NCBI GenBank assembly: GCA_016297495.1 | Contig: JAEDGN010000106.1 | Location: 1 to 5,300 of the forward strand | Reading direction: 5' to 3' | DNA length: 5,300 bases | Origin: Coprococcus sp. | GTDB taxonomy: Bacteria > Bacillota > Clostridia > Lachnospirales > Lachnospiraceae | Translations under genes and position numbers: made by a program | In this document: positions 1 through 5,300 of the stretch, piece by piece | Layout of the letters: the number at the start of each line of letters is the position of its first letter | Numbering within the stretch: the stretch's first letter is position 1 | The notes under the pieces: model-generated | Seen by the model: the letters and a program-made list of their open reading frames with translations, nothing else | Told to the model about the DNA's origin: nothing | The model's database searches: none

Positions 1-885
1 ATTCTTTTTGCTATGAAAGTGTTAAAGGATTCAGGTGCCAAGCTGAAAGGCAATATTCGCCTTCATATCGTGTCGGATGAGGAAAGCGGAAGTGAGTACG
101 GCACGACATGGCTGTGTGAGCAGGGATATGCAAAAGGGGCAGATGCGGCTATTATTGCAGAGCCGACTTCCAACTGGACGATAGAATCCGGCCAGAAGGG
201 CAATCTTCATATTATCTTTAAATCTGTTGGTAAGTCAGCCCATGGAAGTCTTGGCAATTATAAAGGTGATAATGCCATTCTGAAGCTTAACAGGGTATTG
301 ACACATATTGATTTGCTGACAAAAATAGAAGGGCATTATCCGGATTATCTGCTGCAGTCTCTGGCCAACTCCCAGATGGTGGCAGAAAAAGAACTGGGTG
401 TTCCTGGTATCGGCAATGTCATTAATCATGTGTCTGCCAATGTGGGTCTGATCTCAGGCGGTACTCGCCCGAATATGGTGCCGGATTATTGTGAGGCGAC
501 CATCGATTGCCGACTGCCATATGGTGTGGATCATGAAGAAATTGAGAATGCCGTAAAAGAAATGATCAAAGTAAGTGGTGTGACAGGCGTTGAGTATGAG
601 CTTCGCTGGAAGAGTGAAGCGAATGTTACACTGGATGATTCTGATATCGTGAAGGCAATTAAAAAGAACGCGGAAGCAATCTGGGGTATCACCGTGTATC
701 CGGCATGGCAGTGGGCCTGCAGTGATGCAAGAGAATACCGTATGCAGGGAGTACCGACGATCCAGTATGGTCCGGCCAATACAGAAGGCATTCATGGACC
801 GAATGAGAATGTTGATATAGAAGATGTTGTCAATGCAGGACAGATATATGTGCTGTCATTGTGTGACCTTCTGGGAATTGAATAG
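1..885 (+). CDS. M20 family metallopeptidase / ArgE-DapE-type deacylase, 5' end outside window
   Basis: This is the C-terminal 294 residues of an M20 zinc hydrolase, the family of acetylornithine deacetylase, succinyl-diaminopimelate desuccinylase and dipeptidases. The frame is open from base 1, so the ATG at 13 is internal and not the start. Counting from that Met, I see the SDEES motif (residues 21-25: catalytic Glu plus a metal-ligand Glu), AEPT (49-52, metal-ligand Glu50), the dimerisation-domain motif GKSAHGS (73-79, His77), GGTRPNMVPD (149-158) and the late metal-ligand His261 in GIHGPNE. The first ligand motif (HxD) and the bridging Asp of the family are missing because they lie upstream of the window. 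What is visible looks intact, with no frameshift, and ends in TAG. The substrate cannot be assigned from this part; an amino-acyl amide or small peptide in the cytoplasm is the family expectation. It converges on the M18 gene and ends at the shared hairpin just downstream. Confidence 0.9.
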   Translation: MLFAMKVLKDSGAKLKGNIRLHIVSDEESGSEYGTTWLCEQGYAKGADAAIIAEPTSNWTIESGQKGNLHIIFKSVGKSAHGSLGNYKGDNAILKLNRVLTHIDLLTKIEGHYPDYLLQSLANSQMVAEKELGVPGIGNVINHVSANVGLISGGTRPNMVPDYCEATIDCRLPYGVDHEEIENAVKEMIKVSGVTGVEYELRWKSEANVTLDDSDIVKAIKKNAEAIWGITVYPAWQWACSDAREYRMQGVPTIQYGPANTEGIHGPNENVDIEDVVNAGQIYVLSLCDLLGIE

Positions 886-887
886 GG

Positions 888-956
888 AAAAAAGTAATGC
901 CGGTATGTGCAGCACAATCCTTCTGTTTGCTGTACATACCGGCATTAGCATTTTAT
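888..956. terminator. Bidirectional intrinsic terminator between convergent genes
   Basis: Bases 895-914 pair with 928-947 in a 20-pair stem with a single G-T wobble (909/933) and a 13-base loop. The core arm is AATGCCGGTATGT. On the plus strand the stem is followed, after three bases, by TTTTAT (951-956). On the minus strand it is followed almost at once by six T (complement of A888-A893), so it should work better for the M18 transcript than for the M20 transcript. On the minus strand the wobble becomes a C-A mismatch. It sits 10 bases after the M20 stop and about 50 bases past the M18 stop, where a shared terminator is expected. Confidence 0.88.
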
Positions 957-997
957 CAAGCATTTACTATATAAGTTCTGTAATTGGTGTGAGCGCT

Positions 998-2299
998 CTA
1001 TTCTGTAAAAAATGCACGGACAAAACGGGTCAGTGCCGTCTGATCGTCCTTGCCCATAATCTCACGGCTGGAATGCATGGCCAGCAGTCCGGCACCAATA
1101 TCAGCCGTTCGCATCGGCAGATGGGAGGATATGATAGAACCGATGGTGCCTCCGCCCTTGGTATTGGAATGCTTTACAAAACGCTGATAAGGAATATTTT
1201 CCTGCTGACATAAAGCAATAAGGGAAGCCAGAATCTCACAGTCCCAGGTATAAGACTGATTGCTGGCTGTTTTCAGGATAAAACCGCCGTTCATAATTGG
1301 ATAATTGGTGATATCCTGGGAACCCGAATAATTTGGATGGTAGGCATGGGCTACGTCAACTGACAGCATCAGGCCATCGGAGATATCTGCCATACAGTCA
1401 ATCTGGGTTCTGCCGAAGAATTGCCAGATCTTGCCTATGATAATGGAAGGCAGAGATGAGTCAGCGCCCTGTTTGCTCAGACTGCCAATCTCTTCATTAT
1501 CGAAGAGGCAGACCATATTCACACGATCTGTATTGCGGCTTTCAATCAATCCATGAATTAATGCGCATACAGAGGTAATGTCATCAAGGCGTGGTGCAGA
1601 TATGAATTCCTCAGCGAAGCCTACCAGTTCCGGCTGATCAAGGTTGTAGATACACAGATCATAATCCAGTATATCATCAGCATCCACATGCAGTTCTCTG
1701 GCCAGGAGTTCCATGAAGGTAGTATCTTTGTTCAGATATTCATTCAGTGTGCCAAGAATAGGAAGCAGATGCTTCTGGTTATCAATTGGGGCACCGTTAT
1801 CGTTGATGGCGCGATTCATATGGATAGCCAGATTCGGCAGATAGAGAGCGGGACGTTTCAGGTCGATCAGATGACTGACAGGCTGATCGTAATGCGCTCC
1901 TTTTGTAACAACTTTACCAGCCAGGGATAGAGGACGGTCAAAAAATGTGTTGAGAATCGGTCCTCCATATACTTCTGTATTCAGCTGCATATATCCATGA
2001 GAAAAAATCTCAGGGTTTGGTTTGATCTTAATAGCAGGAAAATCTGTATGTGCGCCGCCGATATGGATGCCGTTTGAAAAATCGCATTTTTCTCCGATGG
2101 TGAAAGCATAAAGGGTCGTATCAAAAGGAATGCAGAAATAGCGGCCGCCCTTTTCCAGTTCCCATGCATCTTTAAGCTTCAATTCTGTAAAACCGGCTTC
2201 GGATAGAACTTTTTTTGTGTGGTTCACTACATGGAAAGCGGATGTACCGTTTTGTAAATAGTGAAAAAGCTGTTCGACTTCTTTCGATAATGTTTGCAT
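998..2299 (-). CDS. M18 family aminopeptidase (aspartyl-aminopeptidase type)
   Basis: A full-length 433-residue cytoplasmic zinc aminopeptidase of family M18, which removes N-terminal residues from peptides, often acidic ones. All family motifs are in order: GAHTDFPAIKIKP (82-94, metal His84 and catalytic Asp86), APRLDD (235-240, bridging Asp239), FDNEEIGS (266-273, catalytic and metal Glu269/270), SVDVAHAYHPNY (313-324, metal Asp315), GGGTIG (382-387) and AMHSSRE (407-413, metal His409). The length is normal and nothing essential is missing. No signal peptide is visible. The start is supported by AAAAGGAG (complement of 2310-2317) lying 10 bases upstream of the ATG, and a candidate extended -10 promoter lies just beyond. 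The gene is alone in its transcription unit: divergent from the thioesterase, convergent with the M20 gene. Sequence alone cannot decide between aspartyl preference and a broader or different specificity, so no symbol is given. Confidence 0.94.
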   Translation of the reverse strand: MQTLSKEVEQLFHYLQNGTSAFHVVNHTKKVLSEAGFTELKLKDAWELEKGGRYFCIPFDTTLYAFTIGEKCDFSNGIHIGGAHTDFPAIKIKPNPEIFSHGYMQLNTEVYGGPILNTFFDRPLSLAGKVVTKGAHYDQPVSHLIDLKRPALYLPNLAIHMNRAINDNGAPIDNQKHLLPILGTLNEYLNKDTTFMELLARELHVDADDILDYDLCIYNLDQPELVGFAEEFISAPRLDDITSVCALIHGLIESRNTDRVNMVCLFDNEEIGSLSKQGADSSLPSIIIGKIWQFFGRTQIDCMADISDGLMLSVDVAHAYHPNYSGSQDITNYPIMNGGFILKTASNQSYTWDCEILASLIALCQQENIPYQRFVKHSNTKGGGTIGSIISSHLPMRTADIGAGLLAMHSSREIMGKDDQTALTRFVRAFFTE

Positions 2300-2347
2300 A
2301 ATGAATTTGCTCCTTTTCTATTTATCGCTATATGATTATCTGTGGAT

Positions 2348-2376
2348 ATCTTATCACATAATTTTTTTTAAATCAA
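2348..2376 (-). promoter_or_regulatory. Candidate sigma-A promoter for the M18 gene
   Basis: Read on the minus strand, TTGATT (complement of 2371-2376) is followed by a 17-base AT-rich spacer and TAAGAT (complement of 2348-2353), with a TG one base upstream of the -10 (extended -10). Each hexamer matches the consensus at 4 of 6 positions. The predicted start near 2341 would give a leader of about 40 bases containing the AAAAGGAG ribosome binding site. This is pattern-based only. Confidence 0.5.
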
Positions 2377-2418
2377 ATAAATGGGTGTGGGCAACGAAAA
2401 AAGTTCTTACAAAAGAAT

Positions 2419-2446
2419 TTGATATTGGCATAATTTCTGTTATTAT
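2419..2446 (+). promoter_or_regulatory. Candidate sigma-A promoter for the thioesterase gene
   Basis: TTGATA (2419-2424, 5 of 6) and TATTAT (2441-2446, 5 of 6) are separated by 16 bases, with TG at 2438-2439 forming an extended -10. Transcription would begin near 2453, about 50 bases before the thioesterase start. Overlapping TATTAT at 2444-2449 is an alternative -10 with a less favourable 19-base spacer. It lies back to back with the M18 promoter, with the two -35 boxes about 42 bases apart. Confidence 0.55.
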
Positions 2447-2490
2447 TATAGATATAAAAACGGACTTTGTTTTAAAGGATTATTTTACAT

Positions 2491-2497
2491 GAGGAGG
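2491..2497 (+). promoter_or_regulatory. Ribosome binding site with two adjacent ATG starts
   Basis: GAGGAGG precedes ATGATG. The first ATG (2503) is only 5 bases from the AGGAGG core and the second (2506) is 8 bases away, the more usual distance in Firmicutes. A third in-frame ATG is at 2512. The choice changes the protein by one to three residues and affects no motif. Confidence 0.8.
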
Positions 2498-2502
2498 ATA
2501 CT

Positions 2503-2898
2503 ATGATGGAAATGAAAGTAGGAATGAAATTTGAGACAGAAATTGTTGTGACGGAGGGAATGCTTGCCAATCACAATGATCCGCAGCTTCCGGCAATTGA
2601 TTTGCCGCCTGTTTTTTCTACTCCGAGCATGATCAATATGATGGAACTGACCTGTGCAAAACTGATGGAACAGTGTTTGGAAGATGGAAAGGGATCTGTT
2701 GGCATGTCGGTTGATGTTAAACATCTGGCCTCAACACCTTGCGGCAAAAAGGTTCGCTGTGAGGTGGAAATCAAAGAAGTCAGCGGCAAAAAGGTTACAT
2801 TTAATGTCAATGCATATGATGAAAATGGGCTTATTGGAACAGGTATTCATAAGCGGGCTGTCATAAATAAAGCGGTATTTTTCGGAAGTGATATTTAA
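2503..2898 (+). CDS. FlK-like hot-dog thioesterase
   Basis: A 131-residue single-domain hot-dog protein resembling the fluoroacetyl-CoA thioesterase (FlK) family, expected to hydrolyse an acyl-CoA or related thioester in the cytoplasm. The sequence shows PPVFSTPSMINMMELT (35-50), a long helix, then VDVKHLASTPCGKKV (70-84) and GIHKRAVI (114-121). Thr40, Glu48 and His74 have the same mutual spacing (8 and 26 residues) as the catalytic Thr42, Glu50 and His76 that I recall for Streptomyces FlK, so the active site appears complete. The natural substrate is unlikely to be fluoroacetyl-CoA; family members in gut Firmicutes are uncharacterised as far as I know. The start is either 2503 or 2506 (see the ribosome binding site entry). 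A 14-base direct repeat (2741-2754 and 2783-2796) inside the gene encodes GKKV twice in frame. The gene has its own candidate promoter and no convincing terminator, so some read-through into degV is possible. Confidence 0.85.
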   Translation: MMEMKVGMKFETEIVVTEGMLANHNDPQLPAIDLPPVFSTPSMINMMELTCAKLMEQCLEDGKGSVGMSVDVKHLASTPCGKKVRCEVEIKEVSGKKVTFNVNAYDENGLIGTGIHKRAVINKAVFFGSDI

Positions 2899-2915
2899 TA
2901 TCGAAAAACTTTTGC

Positions 2916-2944
2916 TTTTCAAAAGATGTATGGTATGCTATGAT
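2916..2944 (+). promoter_or_regulatory. Candidate promoter for the DegV gene
   Basis: TTTTCA (2916-2921, 4 of 6) and TATGAT (2939-2944, 5 of 6) are 17 bases apart, with TGC immediately before the -10 (extended -10). An alternative reading is TTGCTT (2912-2917) with TATGCT (2934-2939) at 16 bases. The first reading is favoured because the promoter of the YitT gene has the same layout: CTTTTC and ATGCTATRAT exactly 20 bases apart, start to start, in both. Confidence 0.5.
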
Positions 2945-2959
2945 ATATAGTAATTAAAA

Positions 2960-2975
2960 CTATGTGAAACAAAAA
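2960..2975 (+). repeat. 16-base leader element, copy 1 (degV)
   Basis: CTATGTGAAACAAAAA is identical to the element at 3947-3962. It begins 21 bases after the start of the predicted -10 box, so it lies at the very beginning of the transcript, and it is followed by GGAAT and then the ribosome binding site. It is not a clear inverted repeat. It may be an operator, an initially transcribed signal, or a remnant of a duplicated promoter region. Confidence 0.6.
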
Positions 2976-2998
2976 GGAATGTTCAGGAGGATAATTAC

Positions 2999-3838
2999 AT
3001 GGCTTATCATATTGCGGTAGACAGTTGTACAGATAGGACCCCTTCTATGAAAGAAGATAAAAATATAGCACTGGTGCCGTTGACTCTGATCGTGGGAGAA
3101 GAGAGAATTGTTGATGATGATACTTTCAATCAGGCAGAATTCCTGAGAAAGGTGGCAGCCAGTCCGGATGCTCCGTCTTCAGCCTGTCCGTCTCCGGATG
3201 CATATATGCAGGCTTTTGGTTATGATTCGGAGGATGCCTATGGCATTACGCTTTCCGCGGAACTCAGTGGTTCTTATAATAGCGCTAAACTGGCAGCAGA
3301 TTTGCTGAAGGAAGAATTCCCGGAGAAGAGGATACATGTGTTTAACAGCTGTTCTGCATCTGCGGGACAGACATTGATTCTGATGAAGCTTCAGGAATGT
3401 CTGGCTGCGGGAAAGGCTTTTGAAGAAGTAGTTAAAGAGGTAGAGAACTATATAAGCGAGCAGACAACACTGTTTGTTCTGGAATCTCTGGAGACCCTGA
3501 GGAAGAACGGAAGACTGACGGGGCTGAAGGCAACGTTGGTCAATGTATTAAATATTAAGCCGGTCATGAGTTCTACACCGGAAGGTACGATCCAGCAGCT
3601 GGATATGGGACGCGGTATGAAGAAGGCACTTGCGAAGATGGTGGAGCATATCGGGAAAAATGTCATTCATCCGACTGAGAAGGTTTTGGCTATTGCTCAC
3701 TGCAATTGTCTGGAACGCGCGAAATGGTTAAAAGTGGAAATAGAAAAGCATTATGCGTTTAAAGAAGTAATTATTGTGGATACAGCGGGAGTCGCTACGA
3801 TGTATGCCAATGATGGCGGAATTGTGGTGGCATTTTAA
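2999..3838 (+). CDS. DegV family fatty-acid-binding protein
   Basis: A full-length 279-residue DegV/FakB-type protein. The family binds one fatty acid in a buried tunnel, and FakB members present it to the kinase FakA for phosphorylation and entry into phospholipid synthesis. Motifs in order: VDSCTD (7-12), SSACPSPDAY (60-69), ITLSAELSGSYNSA (83-96, the LSG loop that in the family contacts the carboxylate), VFNSCSASAGQ (114-124), LETLRKNGRLTG (164-175) and LNIKPVM (184-190). The C-terminus reads DTAGVATMYANDGGIVVAF instead of the HxGPGA form of many FakB proteins, so it probably belongs to a different DegV branch. A strong AGGAGG (2985-2990) 8 bases upstream fixes the start. No fakA-like gene is in the window, so a role in exogenous fatty-acid use is family inference only. 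It ends 17 bases before a strong terminator. Confidence 0.92.
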   Translation: MAYHIAVDSCTDRTPSMKEDKNIALVPLTLIVGEERIVDDDTFNQAEFLRKVAASPDAPSSACPSPDAYMQAFGYDSEDAYGITLSAELSGSYNSAKLAADLLKEEFPEKRIHVFNSCSASAGQTLILMKLQECLAAGKAFEEVVKEVENYISEQTTLFVLESLETLRKNGRLTGLKATLVNVLNIKPVMSSTPEGTIQQLDMGRGMKKALAKMVEHIGKNVIHPTEKVLAIAHCNCLERAKWLKVEIEKHYAFKEVIIVDTAGVATMYANDGGIVVAF

Positions 3839-3855
3839 TAATGAACAGTCCTGGA

Positions 3856-3900
3856 CAGGGAGGCTGCGGCTCATTTTGAGGTACAGTCTCCCTGATTTTT
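3856..3900 (+). terminator. Intrinsic terminator after the DegV gene
   Basis: CAGGGAGGCTG (3856-3866) pairs with CAGTCTCCCTG (3884-3894) in an 11-pair stem with one G-T wobble. The 17-base loop contains a small CTC/GAG inner stem (3870-3872 with 3878-3880). ATTTTT follows directly (3895-3900). It separates degV from yitT, so the two are independent transcription units. Confidence 0.88.
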
Positions 3901-3913
3901 ATGCGCAATCGCC

Positions 3914-3942
3914 TTTTCTCTGTTACGTGTACATGCTATAAT
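3914..3942 (+). promoter_or_regulatory. Extended -10 promoter for the YitT gene
   Basis: A perfect TATAAT (3937-3942) is preceded by TGC (3934-3936) and, 17 bases upstream, by a weak -35 TTTTCT (3914-3919). The consensus -10 with an extended TG can compensate for the poor -35. The start would fall near 3949, inside or at the edge of the 16-base element shared with degV. Confidence 0.68.
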
Positions 3943-3946
3943 GTAG

Positions 3947-3962
3947 CTATGTGAAACAAAAA
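3947..3962 (+). repeat. 16-base leader element, copy 2 (yitT)
   Basis: Identical to 2960-2975. Here it begins only 10 bases after the start of the -10 box and overlaps the predicted transcription start. After a 6-base insertion relative to copy 1 the similarity resumes with GGAAT. The offset from the promoter differs from copy 1 by 11 bases, close to one DNA helical turn. Confidence 0.6.
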
Positions 3963-3982
3963 ACAGAAGGAATTTGTGAAAA

Positions 3983-4843
3983 ATGAAGAAAAAAATAAAT
4001 AATATAGAAATAGTCAGGGAAATTGTGATATTGACTGTGGCTGTGGCGATTATTGCAGCAGCCGTTTACTTTTTTCTGGTACCGAGTCATACATCCGTCA
4101 GCAGTATTTCCGGTCTGAGTATTGTACTTTCCAATTTTGTGCCTTTGCCGGTGTCAGCGATCACAATGATTTTGAATGTAGTACTTCTGCTCATAGGTTT
4201 TTTGACATGCGGCAGGGAATTCGGGGCGAAGACTGTGTATACAAGTATTTTGCTTCCTGTCTTTATCGGTATTTTTGAAAAAATATTTGATGGTTATGTA
4301 TCTCTAACAGGCAGTCAGGAGCTGGATGTGATCTGCTATATTCTGGTTGTCAGTGTGGGGTTAAGTATTTTATTTAATAGAAATGCATCTTCCGGCGGTT
4401 TGGATATTGTTGCCAAGATCATGAATAAGTATTTGCATATGGAATTGGGAAAGGCGATGTCACTTTCCGGAATGTGTGTCGCATTATCAGCTGCTCTTGT
4501 TTATGATAAAAAGACGGTGGTATTGAGTATTCTTGGTACTTATTTCAATGGAATCGTACTGGATCATTTTATTTTTGATCACAATATCAAGCGGCGTGTC
4601 TGCATTATTACAGAGAAAGAAGAAGCGGTCAGACAGTTTATCATTCATGATCTGCACAGCGGGGCGACGATTTATGAAGCCATCGGTGCTTATAATATGC
4701 AGAAGCACAATGAGATCATCACGATTGTGGATAAAAGTGAATATCAGCAATTAATGGCTTATATCAATCGTGAAGATCCCAAGGCATTTATTACTGTATA
4801 TAATGTTTCAGATATGCAGTATCAGCCAAAGATCTGGAAGTAA
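3983..4843 (+). CDS. YitT family membrane protein with C-terminal DUF2179 domain
   Basis: A 286-residue integral membrane protein of the YitT family, whose function is not established. Hydrophobic segments are seen at about residues 12-33, 43-73 (probably two passes), 85-101, 115-131, 156-173 and 178-196. The conserved membrane motif NASSGGLDIVAK (134-145) corresponds to the STGGTDI-type motif of the family. After residue 203 the chain is soluble and matches DUF2179, a small ferredoxin-like domain, with GATIYEAIGAYNMQKHNEII (227-246) and the REDPKAFITVYNV stretch (263-275). The length is typical. The start follows AGAAGG (3965-3970) at a rather long 12-base spacing; the GTG at 3976 is out of frame and no closer in-frame start exists, so translation may be modest. 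No terminator separates it from the broken YdcF gene 37 bases downstream. Confidence 0.9.
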   Translation: MKKKINNIEIVREIVILTVAVAIIAAAVYFFLVPSHTSVSSISGLSIVLSNFVPLPVSAITMILNVVLLLIGFLTCGREFGAKTVYTSILLPVFIGIFEKIFDGYVSLTGSQELDVICYILVVSVGLSILFNRNASSGGLDIVAKIMNKYLHMELGKAMSLSGMCVALSAALVYDKKTVVLSILGTYFNGIVLDHFIFDHNIKRRVCIITEKEEAVRQFIIHDLHSGATIYEAIGAYNMQKHNEIITIVDKSEYQQLMAYINREDPKAFITVYNVSDMQYQPKIWK

Positions 4844-4880
4844 TAAAAGTGGGGGGATGAAATACGATGGATGATTTTAG

Positions 4881-5294
4881 AGATATCTGATTCCGTCCGG
4901 CGGTCAGGGCGCAGATGAAGCCTGTTCGGAAGCTGAGGCCATGACACAGTATTTATTAAAATGTGGTATTCCCCGGGATAAAATTCTTTTGGAAGATCAG
5001 TCAACCACAACTTTGGAAAATCTTCAGAATTCAAAAAAGATCATTGATGCCCGTCCGGGGCGTCATTATACAGCGCTTGTAACAAGCAACTATCATGTTT
5101 ACCGGGCTCTGCGTTACTGCCGGAAAATTGATCTTCAGTGTACGGGAATCGGAGCCCATGTGGCTGCCTATTACTGGCCGAGTGCGTTGATACGGGAATT
5201 TGTTGCGGTTCATCGTGAAGCGAAGCATGCTATCTTGTTTGTCATCGGCTGGCTTCTATTTACATGGCCGGTATGGGCAGAGATATTTGGTTAG
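4881..5294 (+). pseudogene. YdcF/DUF218 family protein, N-terminal half missing
   Basis: Translation from 4881 gives the C-terminal half of a YdcF/SanA/ElyC-like (DUF218) protein: IPSGGQGADEACSEAEAM (4890-4943), then GIPRDKILLEDQSTTTLENLQNS, VTSNYHVYRA, the SALIREFVA segment and a hydrophobic tail (ILFVIGWLLFTWPVW) before TAG at 5292. The family's first Rossmann strand (VLG), and in the long form its N-terminal membrane helices, are absent. An in-frame TAG (4878-4880) precedes the frame and only 37 bases lie between it and the coding end of yitT, so a single frameshift cannot restore the gene. A G-rich ribosome-binding-like stretch (4851-4856) and ATGs at 4857 and 4867 open only 5- and 7-codon frames; these may be the original start region fused to the middle of the gene by deletion. 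The first ATG in the frame is 4941, without a good ribosome binding site, and would lose the SGGQG motif. The remaining C-terminal frame is undamaged, suggesting a recent event or an assembly error. Confidence 0.75.
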
Positions 5295-5300
5295 TATATC

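Noticed and set aside
454..795. Minus-strand open frame of 113 codons opposite the M20 gene
   Set aside because: It lies wholly opposite a frame with clear M20 catalytic motifs and has no recognisable motifs of its own.
991..998. Eight-base palindrome GAGCGCTC at the end of the M18 gene
   Set aside because: It is too short, does not extend outward and overlaps the stop codon; it is expected by chance.
824..1213. Plus-strand open frame of 129 codons running from the M20 end across the terminator into the M18 gene
   Set aside because: It crosses a strong terminator and lies opposite well-conserved M18 C-terminal motifs; the translation is low-quality.
2301..2492. A 63-codon open frame on the plus strand in the divergent gap
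   Set aside because: It has no ribosome binding site, starts two bases from the M18 start codon, overlaps both predicted promoters, and its translation is an AT-driven hydrophobic string without recognisable motif.
2909..2925. Possible terminator hairpin CTTTTG/CAAAAG after the thioesterase
   Set aside because: The stem is only 6 pairs and AT-rich, no T-tract follows, and it overlaps the -35 region of the predicted degV promoter.
2964..2971. GTGAAACA resembling half of a ParB parS site (also at 3951-3958)
   Set aside because: The matching inverted half TGTTTCAC is absent at both places, so a parS site is not supported.
4881..4943. A simple frameshift as the cause of the broken YdcF gene
   Set aside because: None of the frames in the 37 bases between yitT and the in-frame stop encodes the missing N-terminal domain, so sequence is absent and not merely out of frame.

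Overview
The window looks like ordinary chromosomal DNA of a low-to-moderate GC Gram-positive anaerobe, most likely a clostridial gut bacterium of the Lachnospiraceae type. This is inferred from strong AGGAGG-type ribosome binding sites, AT-rich extended -10 promoters, intrinsic terminators with T-tracts, and the gene mix (DegV, YitT, M18 and M20 peptidases, a membrane-associated YdcF/DUF218 protein). No mobile element, CRISPR array, tRNA or rRNA was seen.

Layout. Positions 1-885 hold the 3' part of a plus-strand M20 metallopeptidase/deacylase gene that enters from the left. It converges on a minus-strand M18 aminopeptidase gene (998-2299). A 20-pair hairpin with T-tracts on both sides (888-956) ends both transcripts. 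The 203-base gap at 2300-2502 carries a candidate promoter on each strand, one for the M18 gene and one for a plus-strand hot-dog thioesterase (2503-2898) that keeps the spacing of the fluoroacetyl-CoA thioesterase (FlK) triad. A DegV/FakB-type fatty-acid-binding protein follows (2999-3838) and ends at a strong intrinsic terminator. Next come a YitT-family membrane protein with a C-terminal DUF2179 domain (3983-4843) and, directly behind it with no terminator, a YdcF/DUF218 gene that has lost its N-terminal half (4881-5294).

How the genes relate. No single pathway links the window. The two peptidases could both feed amino-acid salvage or synthesis. The thioesterase and DegV protein could both touch acyl metabolism, but that is only a guess. 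The clearest non-coding signal is that degV and yitT, which are unrelated genes separated by a terminator, share a promoter architecture followed by an identical 16-base element next to the predicted transcription start. This suggests common regulation. The other point worth checking is the truncated YdcF gene. The whole first half of the family is physically absent, so either a deletion or a misassembly lies near 4844-4890.
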